Source: Sergeia podlipaevii
Lineage: Eukaryota > Euglenozoa > Kinetoplastea > Trypanosomatida > Trypanosomatidae
Length of the DNA stretch: 64,000 nucleotides
Direction: 5' to 3'
Assembly: GCA_030849805.1 (NCBI GenBank)
Contig: JASANZ010002225.1
Span: 16,525-80,524 of the forward strand
Positions 29,776 through 38,999 of the stretch are shown one piece after another (positions within the stretch are counted from its first letter, which is position 1; every line of letters begins with the position of its first letter). The notes beneath the pieces are model-generated. The model saw only the letters and a program-made list of their open reading frames with translations, searched no databases and was not told the origin of the DNA. The position numbers and the translations under genes are program-made.

Positions 29776-30180
29776 ATGGAGCATGGAAATGCAACTGAAG
29801 TTGCCAAGAAGGCACTGGACTTCAAGCAGCGCTACTACTCTATGCTGGACGACCCTGTCAAGCGCGGCGACCTCCCTGCGCTTTACTCCAGCGACGTTCC
29901 CAATCTCTGCGAGTGGAACGGGCACCCTCTCAACACCCAGCAGGATATCGCTGGCTATTTCAGTACTCTGCCCAAGACATCTCATCAGATCGACGCAGTG
30001 GACGCGCAGCCTCTTCCCGGTGATGAACGTGCTGACTCGTTTATTATGACTGTGAGTGGCATTGTAACATACGACGATGAGCACAAGCGTGAGTTCTACC
30101 AGCGTCTTGTACTTCGCCGTGGCGACAACAATGCCTATTACATCTTCAACGACTACTACCGCTGGCTCTCTGAGAAGTAA
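29776..30180 (+). CDS. NTF2-fold protein, NXT1/p15/Mtr2-like mRNA export cofactor
   Basis: A 134-residue protein spanning a single NTF2 fold. The blocks LYSSDVPNLCEWNG, IAGYFSTLP, DAQPL and the final YYIFNDYYRW follow the NXT1/p15 pattern (LWNG..., FF..LP, DCQP, terminal F/Y-RW-like strand) better than NTF2 proper. The T. brucei protein of this type, known as Mtr2, pairs with Mex67 in mRNA export, so export of trans-spliced mRNA is the expected role. An import role with Ran, as for NTF2, is the alternative. The codon bias is strong. The frame is open upstream through T-rich leader, so the start chosen is the first Met with homology after it. Confidence 0.8.
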   Translation: MEHGNATEVAKKALDFKQRYYSMLDDPVKRGDLPALYSSDVPNLCEWNGHPLNTQQDIAGYFSTLPKTSHQIDAVDAQPLPGDERADSFIMTVSGIVTYDDEHKREFYQRLVLRRGDNNAYYIFNDYYRWLSEK

Positions 30181-30938
30181 GCAGGGTCTTTTAGAGGTTT
30201 TGCAAGACTCACCACCGCGAGACCCTCCGTCGATTTCCAATAACAAAAAAGAAAGGCACTGCTACACAGATATTTTTTTTTGGTCATGCATATATGTACA
30301 CGTATATTGAGGCTCCCATCACAGTCGTTAACACACACACATATGGAAAAGCATAATGCACACCATTTTTATTCAAGCTCTGTCAGAAGGATCTTTTTTT
30401 TTTTTTTTACTGACGGACGCAGTTTCTCTTCAACGTGTAACTGTACTTAAGTGAAAGGAGAGAAATAGAAAAACAAACTACCAGTATTACATGCTAACAT
30501 TAAAAATAATAGATAAATGGTTGCTGTCCTCTTTTAGATTACATGTTTGTTGCAGCGATACAAAGCGCATCATGTACGCGCATTAGCGAAAGTGATGTGA
30601 TGTATCAGCTATGGGTTCATGAGGATCGACGGTGCTTGAAGTGCCGATGGAACCACTTTTTTTTTGTTTTTTCTCTCACATCTCCTTCATCTACTTTGTA
30701 TATCTTTCTGTATTTTTCTTTTGCTTTCACTCGCGTGAATATCATTTTTATTATAGTTCACAAGCAGTGCCTAGATATTTTTGTTATTTTAGAGCTACAG
30801 TTCTGTTCCTGTGTTCGCCTGTGCACGCCAAATCCATAAGCAACACCTGTTAGAGAGACTTGTGGACTCTCCTCAGACACGAGATTAAAGTTGAGCAATC
30901 TTTAGGTGTTTCTTTACTTTTTTGTTGAACACCTCACC
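30181..30938 (+). promoter_or_regulatory. Intergenic spacer
   Basis: No gene is visible. A T-run lies at about 30391-30408, and T-rich stretches from about 30656 to 30790 end in AG 30791-30792, the likely acceptor for the kinase gene. A 98-codon frame at 30543-30839 is T-rich leader and was rejected. Confidence 0.45.
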
Positions 30939-32321
30939 ATGTCGCTAAAGAAAGGCAGTAAACGGCTGTCCAATACTGGAGCCGCTACGGAGAGTAGTCC
31001 AATATCAGATGTGTCTCATCACAAAGCGGCAGCCAGCAAGGCCTTTCTGGAGAACCACTATCGCCACCTTATTCGAGAGACACGCAGTGGAGCAGTGCGT
31101 CCTGTAGGACCGCGCGAGCGAGAGCTAACGGTGGACAACTTCCAACTGATCAAGTGTATCGGACGTGGAGCCTTTGGTGAAGTATATGTGTGCCAGCGGA
31201 AAGGAGATCCCACCAAACAGCTTTTTGCTCTGAAGCGACTGCGCAAAACCGACATGATCAAGAAGAAACAGGTCACACACGTGCGATCTGAAAAGGATGT
31301 ACTCGCGGAGGCGGCGACGGTGAACTCGTGGGTAGTGAAGCTGTACGCAAGCTTTCAGGATGAGCAACATCTTTACATGGTAATGGAGTACATGCCAGGT
31401 GGCGATATGATTTCCTGGCTTTGTGAGAAGGGCATCTTTGACGTTGAAAGCACTCGCTTTTACATTGCGGAGCTGTGCGTGGCCGTCGCCAGCGTGCATG
31501 CCATGTACTTTGTTCACAGAGACATCAAGCCTGATAACATTCTCTTTGGCTCAGATGGGCATATCAAATTGAGTGACTTTGGCCTTTCAAAGCGCTTCTC
31601 TCGTAACAAGGACGATCTACTCGAAGTAGAGGACGAGGACAACAATTTGCTGCCAGCGGGTGGTGGCGGACACGAGGATTACATGACGGACCCAGAGGCA
31701 GTGACACGTGCTTCTGACTCGCGAAGCATGACTGGCGTCCTTACCTCACCTTCACTTTCACTCGCTGGCGATGATAATGCTATTGACATCCGACACATTC
31801 GCGACCGTTGCATGTTTGAGTCAATCGTGGGTAGTCCTGGGTACATCGCCCCCGAGATCTTGTTAAGGCATCGCTACGGCGTCAACTGCGACTGGTGGTC
31901 TGTTGGTGTGATCATGTATGAAATGCTTTATGGCATTCCTCCTTTTTATTCACAGGACCCGCACTCCACCTGCCATAAGATCACGCACTGGCGAGAGTAC
32001 TTGCAGTTCCCTTCCGGCCGTGGCATCCCAGATGACGCGGTAGACTTCATGCGACGCCTTATGTGTGACCCGCAGCAGCGCATGGGGTTTGAGGAGATCA
32101 AGGCGCATCCCTTCTTCGAGGACTTTGATCTTTCACGTCTGAGGGGGATGAAGGCGGCGTATCAGCCACTCTTATCAAACCCACTCGACACCAAGTACTT
32201 CCCCGAGATTGACGAACGTACGCTGCAGCCGCGCTCACCGGAGGATCGCACGGTGAAGGAGGTGGACCCTCGCGGGGTTATGTTTGCTGACTTTCACTTT
32301 AACTACAACAGTCGCAAGTAA
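30939..32321 (+). CDS. NDR-family AGC protein kinase
   Basis: A 460-residue Ser/Thr kinase. Visible elements are the Gly-loop GRGAFG (75-80), VAIK-type Lys99, HRDIKPDN (193-200), DFG (213-215) and the activation loop SIVGSPGYIAPE (Ser295). A 70-residue insert (about 217-290) between DFG and the activation loop is the NDR/LATS hallmark, although here it is acidic and Ser-rich rather than purely basic. The N-terminal helical region (30-66) corresponds to the MOB-binding segment. Trypanosome NDR kinases of the PK50/PK53 type act in cytokinesis and cell shape with MOB1. The C-terminal tail ends FNYNSRK, where NDR kinases usually have a Thr after NY; here Asn sits at that position. Confidence 0.88.
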   Translation: MSLKKGSKRLSNTGAATESSPISDVSHHKAAASKAFLENHYRHLIRETRSGAVRPVGPRERELTVDNFQLIKCIGRGAFGEVYVCQRKGDPTKQLFALKRLRKTDMIKKKQVTHVRSEKDVLAEAATVNSWVVKLYASFQDEQHLYMVMEYMPGGDMISWLCEKGIFDVESTRFYIAELCVAVASVHAMYFVHRDIKPDNILFGSDGHIKLSDFGLSKRFSRNKDDLLEVEDEDNNLLPAGGGGHEDYMTDPEAVTRASDSRSMTGVLTSPSLSLAGDDNAIDIRHIRDRCMFESIVGSPGYIAPEILLRHRYGVNCDWWSVGVIMYEMLYGIPPFYSQDPHSTCHKITHWREYLQFPSGRGIPDDAVDFMRRLMCDPQQRMGFEEIKAHPFFEDFDLSRLRGMKAAYQPLLSNPLDTKYFPEIDERTLQPRSPEDRTVKEVDPRGVMFADFHFNYNSRK

Positions 32322-33275
32322 GAAGGAGAGCAAACGTGTAGGGAGAGATAGAAAGCTTTTTCTGAAAGGAGGCTCTAGTACAGCAGAAGCGTCTGGTTCT
32401 TAGATCTCTTGTGTTCTATATATAGTATATCTCTATGGTGTTTTTCATATATATATATATTTTCATTTATTAGCACCCTCTGCGTGGGTGTTGCTGAGTG
32501 GTAGCGCTTTGTTGCTATTGTTTCTGTTACCCTCTATCGAGTTCTTTTCTAATGGAGGTATTTATATAGTGTCGGATTCGTTTTCTTGTTGATGCTTTGT
32601 GTTGCTGTCAAAGTGAAGAGTATTTAGTTTTCGTGTTGCTTTTTTCTTTTATTTTTCTTCAGACCAGGCCGTATGTAACGTTTTCTCTTCACATGGTCTT
32701 CCTTTTTCCTTTCTTCTCATCTATACATTTGCCATGCTATGACATTACTTTGCCCTTTCTTTTTTTTATATGTAGAAAAACATAGCTGCTGTGACATCTG
32801 GTTTGATGCTGAATAAAAAGGGGCATAAAGGCAATGGAGACGACTTTTTCAATTCTGTAGTGATATACTTGTATGCTATCGTGATTGCTATTTTTTATGT
32901 TTGCTTTTTTTCCTTTAGGGACTCTAGGGTCTACTATACTGCTTTTTTTTTTCAGGTTGCTGTGTTGTTGTGTTCGTTTTGACTTGCATGTGTGCTGTAA
33001 TACAATAAAATGGAAGTGACGATGAGAATATTGTAAACAAAAGAAAAGAATGAGGGAAGTACGCTCGTTGGCCTTGATCATCTATTTAAAAATCTTCGTA
33101 GGTGCTGCTGTTTGTTATATATGGTAGTTGCTTGGCGGTACTGGATGGACGTCCTATAGAAAGTGATATGTCTCCTTTATTTCCCTTTCTTCCCTTTTTT
33201 TATACATATATGAAAAATTAGTTTTTAATATCTACATATATTTGAAAGTACAAAGCATTTTTTTTTGTTTGTTTT

Positions 33276-33307
<32 letters not shown>

Positions 33308-33418
33308 ACTTTTGGTGCGTTCTTATCGAAAGTACATTCAAAAATTTCTTCACAACTTTGCGTGAGATCAAAAGGGCGGCTCAAAGAAGCCCACTCACTC
33401 TCGCCACTCTTATATAGC
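32322..33418 (+). promoter_or_regulatory. Long intergenic spacer with GT repeat
   Basis: No gene is visible in 1.1 kb. It contains T-rich stretches, a (TG)12 run at 33282-33306 following a T-rich tract, and AG 33331-33332 as the likely acceptor (5' UTR about 87 nt) for the gene at 33419. Confidence 0.45.
33282..33306. repeat. (TG)12 microsatellite
   Basis: Uninterrupted TG run directly upstream of the predicted acceptor AG 33331-33332. Confidence 0.9.
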
Positions 33419-33847
33419 ATGCGCCTCTCCACTTTCATTCTATCTGTTTTCGTGCTGATTGCATGTCTTCTTACGCTATCTACGGAGGCTAACAAGGCCC
33501 CTACACGAGTGCTGGAGCTAACTCCCAACAACTTTGATGATTACATATCATCAGAAAGACAGGAGAAGTACGTGTTTGTCTTATACTGCGCGAAGTGGTC
33601 GCGCCAGTGTAAGCCACTTGAGCCGCTGTGGGATCACTTCTCAATGACGCACTCTACGACGAAACTCCGTGACATTGTAACAATCGCCAAGGTCCAAGCT
33701 GACAAGTATCCAGAGCTCGCAGCGCGTATGAGCATCCATGGATATCCAACCATACGCTACTACACCCCGCAGTATCCCGATGGACTAGACTACTCTAACG
33801 CGCGTGAACCGAGTCTCTTCTCCAGTTTCGTATTCCAGTTTACGTAA
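33419..33847 (+). CDS. Thioredoxin-fold (PDI-like) protein with degenerate SRQC active site
   Basis: A 142-residue protein with a signal peptide (about 1-24) and one thioredoxin fold. It aligns with the intact PDI-like protein at 3350: a short VLELTPNNFDDY opening, the strand YVFVLYCAKW, and the cis-Pro loop IHGYPTIRYY (Pro110). The WCGHC position reads WSRQC, so the nucleophilic cysteine is Ser61 and only Cys64 remains. Such proteins cannot do dithiol exchange but can act as chaperones or form mixed disulfides. The upstream in-frame extension is T/GT-rich leader. The CDS has no stops, so loss of the cysteine looks like divergence, not decay. Confidence 0.82.
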   Translation: MRLSTFILSVFVLIACLLTLSTEANKAPTRVLELTPNNFDDYISSERQEKYVFVLYCAKWSRQCKPLEPLWDHFSMTHSTTKLRDIVTIAKVQADKYPELAARMSIHGYPTIRYYTPQYPDGLDYSNAREPSLFSSFVFQFT

Positions 33848-34560
33848 CAAAAAGCAAGTACCGTGACACAGGAAATTAGGCCACTGGAGAAGCAAATTTG
33901 AATTCCACAGCCTCTCTTGGCACATTGCAGAGTGCTTATGAAAAGTTCTTGTTTCAGTTGCTTAGCAGTACATGAATGTTTTTTTTTTTTTTATATCTAC
34001 ATCATTCTTTGATTTTCTATTAGTTTGAGATTTTCTCCTCTTTTTGAGTTTTCTGATACATTTCCTGTTTCAATCAGCAGCGTCGCACCACGATAGCAGA
34101 GGAAGTCAGCTATGATTATATATATATATTGTTGTACGTGTGTGTGCAGATGAGGAGGTGTTGCCATACCTTCACCATTTGCGGTTTTTTTTTGAATTTA
34201 CAGCATCAAACTGACAAAAAGAGAATAATAAATAGCAAAGGGATCTAAGTGCTCAATATATATATATATATATATATATATAAGTGATTATCATATGTGC
34301 CTATCATATGGATAAAGTTCATGCTCGATTCTTATAAATAATTTCAAAAAAATGTTGCTCAATGCGTTGTTCTGCTCTCTTTTTTTATTATTATTGTTTT
34401 TGCACATTTGTTTTTTATTGTTAAAGTAAATTTAAAGTGCTATCTATCTAGATATATATTCAGTCTGCAGCTACTACAAAAGAATAAAATAAAACATTTA
34501 TACATATATAAAAACAAATACAAAAACTATATAGAACGCCATACACCACATAGCAATATT
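33848..34560 (+). promoter_or_regulatory. Intergenic spacer with AT repeat
   Basis: No gene is visible. It contains a T13 run near 33979-33991, an AT run at 34256-34282 and a T-rich tract at about 34375-34422 followed by AG 34425-34426. The remaining leader to the ATG is A-rich. Confidence 0.45.
34256..34282. repeat. (AT)13 microsatellite
   Basis: Longest uninterrupted AT dinucleotide run in the window. Confidence 0.9.
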
Positions 34561-35628
34561 ATGTCTCTTCCTCCTATTAATCAACACAGAGGGGGTAGTT
34601 ACGATTTTGAATATGAAAAAGACTCAGATTCCGGGTACGTTGCGCAGGAGGTTGGTGTGGCACACCGGAGGCAGCTAACCGTGTGCGTTGAGGATGAAGG
34701 TGACGGCGGTATTGGCAGATACAACACACCACGGGAGAGAGACAACAATCCATATAGATCCACCAAGTGCATGGACCACCACGTGATACAGCGTATGCAA
34801 GATGACGTACAGCGCCAGCGGAGGCGGAAAAACATGCCACGCTCCGGCATCCCCGATCGCGGTGTTCTGTACGAAACTGACCTTCGCCATGCTTTGAAAA
34901 ACTACCAGAATGGGAGTGACCGTGGCGTGTATAGCGGGGCCCTTGTCCTCCCCGCCATACGGTCCAGTGCTAGACGACCAAGCCTTACTCGTAGTCGCTC
35001 CGGTAGCGTGCAGCGCCGGCCTTCCGCTACCCCGGGTATCTCCCCGGGCAGCAGTGCTCGAAAGGAAAAAAGAGATGTGAGTGCTTGCAGACGCCGGCCA
35101 AGTCGCAAAGTGTACTCTCCTGATGCTAGAGCTGAACATCTTGATCATGTAGAGGTCGCGTCGTCGAGAGCCTGGAGTGGCTCTCGAAGAGGTAGCAGTA
35201 GCACGTCGATTGCCGCAATGCAGCGCGCATACAGACCTCAACGTAGTAGCAGCAAAAGCAAAACTCGCTATGCCACTGAGGAGGAACTACTATTACGTCA
35301 AGCCCGCCGACGGTCTAGTGCGTTTCAAGAGTTGAATGATGACCGCCGTCGTAGGTCATCGTCGTATCTAGTGTCAGCTCGACGACTGGGCGATGGACGT
35401 CATCCACAAAGTAGTCGATACTATAGCAGCAGCAGCAGCAGTAGTAGTGACAGCGAGGGGGGCATTGACGACTTCATTGAACGCGAACGTCGCCGGCCAT
35501 CCTACAGCGAACCTCGATGGTCATCGAGAGTCTCAGAAGAGGATAGACGACAGCAGTCCGTCGAGCGAGCGCGCTCTCATGACAATGTCTGTGAGTCGTT
35601 TAGTGCTGAGGACTACTCAGGCTGGTAA
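34561..35628 (+). CDS. Arg/Ser-rich disordered protein, unknown
   Basis: A 355-residue protein, highly basic and Ser-rich throughout, with RRRSS, RRPS and SRSGS motifs and a Ser8 run at about 292-299 followed by an acidic DSEGGIDD patch. No RNA-recognition motif, coiled coil or membrane segment is visible. The RS-like composition suggests a phosphorylated cytoskeletal or RNA-associated protein, but no function can be assigned. The ATG is the first after the predicted acceptor; the in-frame upstream part is A/T-rich leader. Confidence 0.8.
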   Translation: MSLPPINQHRGGSYDFEYEKDSDSGYVAQEVGVAHRRQLTVCVEDEGDGGIGRYNTPRERDNNPYRSTKCMDHHVIQRMQDDVQRQRRRKNMPRSGIPDRGVLYETDLRHALKNYQNGSDRGVYSGALVLPAIRSSARRPSLTRSRSGSVQRRPSATPGISPGSSARKEKRDVSACRRRPSRKVYSPDARAEHLDHVEVASSRAWSGSRRGSSSTSIAAMQRAYRPQRSSSKSKTRYATEEELLLRQARRRSSAFQELNDDRRRRSSSYLVSARRLGDGRHPQSSRYYSSSSSSSSDSEGGIDDFIERERRRPSYSEPRWSSRVSEEDRRQQSVERARSHDNVCESFSAEDYSGW

Positions 35629-37370
35629 TTTATGTTGTTTTAGGTTGCCACGCACTTACGTTTTAGATTGCTCCCTTCATTTTTCATTTCTGTGTATGGA
35701 AGTCAAAAACGATACTACCACTATATATATATATATATATATCTGCTGATGAGAGTAGTGCTTCTTATTGTTTATATTTCGTGTACTCTTACTTTTTTTT
35801 TTTGCTGGAACAGTGAAGTCGAATTATGCTTGGAGACATAGTAGCATGCTTTTTTTTTGTGTGCGAAGTTATAATTGTTTTGCTTTTTTTTTTTCTAATT
35901 GCTCTACTATAATGCTATTCCATTTTCTTTTGGTTACTGTGGAGTTTTCTTCGATGCCTGTGATGTACTGTTTGCCAAGCACAGTACTGGATTTCTTTCT
36001 TTTCTTTTCTTCGTTCAGAGTGGCACTCGCGAACCGGGGGTGTTGCAGGTTGCTTCTCTATCTGTGCTGAGCGCAATCTATTCTATTTTTATTATTTTTT
36101 CTTTTGATCTTCTTTGTTTCTTCTACGTAAAATGCTTAATGGATGAACATACATATTAATTACTATTGGAGCTTCTGCTTTTTTTTCCATTTTGTATATT
36201 TTCATTACATCGTTTATTGTATTTGCTTGCGGCAAATGTTTTTTTCCGTTCTTTCTATTTTTACTTATATGCCGTATTTAGAGTGGAAATAACGTTTTCT
36301 GCTCGTGCATATGGAACCCTTATGCCGTGCTTGTGAATTTATTTACTGAACTTGTTATGGTGTGGTTCCTCAGTCAAGCAACACTTCATCTTTGTATCTT
36401 CATTTTGATTCTTATTTTTTTTGGGGAAAAACATCGACTTTTGTCCAGGCGTGTAGCGGAGAGAAGCTTTTTTTTTTTTTTTTTGCGAAAGCCCCAAAAT
36501 CGTGAAAGATAGGCACTCAAGCACTTGTTCTTCTATTTCACCTAACCCATTATATTATTTTCTTCCTTACAGTGAAATGCGAGCGTGTGCTGGAACACAT
36601 ATTGCTTTATACTATCAGAGGACCGGCGTTGCGAAGAAGTTCTACTGAACGTAAATTGTAGTGTTGATGTATTGCTACATGGCTGCCTAGTAAGGCCTCA
36701 ATGTCGGCAGTTGGCAGTTTTCATATTTTTTGTTTGATGGAAATAGCACGTTGATCTTCTTAAAAATGTGGGACTGAAAAGTGAGTCTTCTGTTTTACAT
36801 TTCTTTTCCTAGCACTCTGATCAATTCTGCTTTTCTAGGCATTTTTTAAAAACAGATTTCTCGTTTTTTTTGTTTTGTTTATGGTGTGCTTTATATACAA
36901 AAGTACTGACTCAATGGTGCACTGTAACATTTATATATACATTCTCAGTTAGGTTAATACAGAGCTGCTTTGATGTTTTTTTTCTGTTTGTTTGTTTACG
37001 CTATACTTAATCAATTTTTGTAAGCAGTTGATAAAGAGTACACACACACATGGCTTTTTTTTTGTTATGATTCGCTGCTTAAAGACGTTCATCCGCTACG
37101 TTTACATTTTCTTATCTTTCTTGGCCCCCTCCCCATTTCTCCTTCTGTAGTTTTATCCATAGAGTAACTTCTTATTGTATAAGTAGTTAAGTTTTTTTTT
37201 CTCCTTTTGTTGTTTGATGAACAGCGACCTACGATTGTAACAAACTGTTTATCGTACTATCTTCATTTTTCAAGTTCTACGTATTGAGTTAAAAAAAAAA
37301 AACGCATACATTGAAATTCATATAAATTGTTTCATAGAGCAGAACGCCGACTGCTTACCTTATCTCACAG
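35629..37370 (+). promoter_or_regulatory. 1.7-kb gene-poor spacer
   Basis: The longest stretch without a clear gene. It holds AT repeats (35722-35742), at least five T-rich tracts (about 35793, 35850, 35886, 36180, 36467-36484) and several AGs that could be acceptors. One of them (AG 36571-36572 after a TC tract) is followed at once by a 23-codon ATG frame (36577-36648). The next real gene uses AG 37369-37370, directly adjoining its ATG. Confidence 0.4.
36577..36648 (+). CDS. Possible 23-residue micro-ORF
   Basis: The first ATG after a good acceptor (TTTTCTTCCTTACAG, AG 36571-36572) opens a 23-codon frame ending in TGA, encoding MRACAGTHIALYYQRTGVAK and three further residues. Its composition is mixed rather than T-rich, unlike the surrounding spacer, but it is too short to judge as coding. 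It may be the 5' UTR ORF of an unrecognised RNA. Confidence 0.2.
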   Translation: MRACAGTHIALYYQRTGVAKKFY

Positions 37371-38645
37371 ATGCCACTTCATGAACATCATGAGGACCAT
37401 GAGGAAGCAATGCAGCAGTTTGGCTTTAACGATTCCTTAAAGGAAATGGCTGAAGAACGTATTTTGGTTTGGGACAGCGATGATGACGACGCCGATGTTT
37501 TACATTCCGGCGATGGGGATGCAACGAATATAACCAAACATGATAGAGATATTCATAAAAGCGTAGAAGTGTCTGAAACGTGCAGGTCTCAGATCAGCAC
37601 AAGAGGTACAAACTATACGTGTGCCATCCAGCACAGAGGAGTTTCTTGCTCTTCAGCCACTTCAGCTCGAATACGCAATGCACCGCCGTCAACGATCACG
37701 AGAGCAGCTTCGTGTGCCTATGCACTGCTAGAGCGCCAGTCAGCACCAGAGATTACAACAGTGGAGCGGCGTGCGTGCGCAGGGCAGCTCCGCAAGATCG
37801 GAGGTGCCTACCGTGCACTTGTGGAAGGTTCTTCCTTTTCAATGTGGGTGCGATATGCTGAGATGAATGCAGACATCATTGCCGAAACGGAGTCTTACTT
37901 CGCCTCAGAGGCAACACAATACAAACAGAACTCACCCAAGACTGAAGATGGCTTTCATGTAGTAAAGGATAGCACGCGACACGTGAAAATAGAACTGCGT
38001 ACACAAAGCAATGGCGCCTGTGCGTGCGGTAATGCCTCTCCGCTACGTCCTGGCCTGAAGCGGCAAGAGCGACCACTGGGGGGTTCTGAAAAATCAGGCG
38101 CCACACCCAAGGAAAGCGTGACGGCTGAGTGTGGTAAGCAAGTCGATGGCTTTGAGCTTTCTCCAGGTGAGCGGCTCGCCATTTCTCTTCTTGAATCAGA
38201 AGATGAAGCTTCAATTCGCTCCACACTTCACGCCACTTACACGGCCCCTCGACTGTATCCTTCTTCTCCCTGCAGTGTGTGTAGGCCTCCAGACCACAAT
38301 TGCGCACGCGATGGCCGCCAGTCCTCCTCGGGTGAGAGCGCAGGCGTGAGTGATTTCTCTCTTGCAAGTCTGTATGGACATGAAGAGAAGCGAATGCGCG
38401 CGCCAGTTCTCAAGCGTCCACGACCTTCAACGAGGGCCCCTGAATCTAATTTACAAGATGTGTGCTCCGCATCCCGCAGGCTTGAGTTTGACAATTGTGC
38501 GGCAGGCGATGACACCCCACAACAGTGGGGCTCACCTTTGCGTGTGTCGTCGCTGTCTTCGTGTGTAGTGGCGGCTCATACAGAGCGCACTTCCCAGGAG
38601 TGGCTACATTTCCGCCAACACTCTCTTGCGGTACCTTTTTTCTGA
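37371..38645 (+). CDS. Unknown 424-residue protein
   Basis: Not recognised. The N-terminus is acidic and His-rich (HEHHEDHEE, DSDDDDAD). A compact helical part lies at about 130-190 (QLRKIGGAYRALVEG ... WVRYAEMNADIIAETESYF). The rest is Ser/Pro/Arg-rich and probably disordered. No membrane segment is present. The start is the first ATG, with AG immediately before it; if that AG is the acceptor the 5' UTR is essentially the spliced leader alone, and otherwise translation may start at a later Met such as residue 14. Confidence 0.78.
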   Translation: MPLHEHHEDHEEAMQQFGFNDSLKEMAEERILVWDSDDDDADVLHSGDGDATNITKHDRDIHKSVEVSETCRSQISTRGTNYTCAIQHRGVSCSSATSARIRNAPPSTITRAASCAYALLERQSAPEITTVERRACAGQLRKIGGAYRALVEGSSFSMWVRYAEMNADIIAETESYFASEATQYKQNSPKTEDGFHVVKDSTRHVKIELRTQSNGACACGNASPLRPGLKRQERPLGGSEKSGATPKESVTAECGKQVDGFELSPGERLAISLLESEDEASIRSTLHATYTAPRLYPSSPCSVCRPPDHNCARDGRQSSSGESAGVSDFSLASLYGHEEKRMRAPVLKRPRPSTRAPESNLQDVCSASRRLEFDNCAAGDDTPQQWGSPLRVSSLSSCVVAAHTERTSQEWLHFRQHSLAVPFF

Positions 38646-38999
38646 GCTAAGTGATACAGAGACACTATCATCTCCATCACTTCTCTTCTTTTTTTTTTCC
38701 CAATCTATATATTTGTCTTGTACTGATTTTTTTTTCTTTTCACTCACATTTATTCAAATTTGTAAACGAAATTATCGCAAGTATCCGCGCACGTGTGCTT
38801 GGAATAAATCGATTATCTCGTTGCTCATCTTTTTAAAAATATTTGAGTCACTTCTTTTTTGAATTTGACTATTAACTGCTATGAATGAAGATCTTTACAT
38901 ATATATATATATATATATATGATTATTCTGGTATTTTTTTTTATGCATTTCTCCCTTCAAATTTTCCTTTGAAATGCATTTTATAGTAAGAGGGAAAAA
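38646..38999 (+). promoter_or_regulatory. Intergenic spacer with AT repeat
   Basis: T-rich runs, (AT)11 at 38899-38920 and a T-rich tract ending in AG 38985-38986, the likely acceptor 13 nt before the next ATG. No gene is visible. Confidence 0.5.
38899..38920. repeat. (AT)11 microsatellite
   Basis: Uninterrupted AT run in the spacer upstream of 39000. Confidence 0.9.

Noticed and set aside
30543..30839. A 98-codon ATG frame before the kinase
   Set aside because: T-rich translation containing the acceptor tract; no domain or coding composition.
32470..32500. CACCC/GGGTG stem after the kinase gene
   Set aside because: Only 5 bp with a 7-nt loop; expected by chance.
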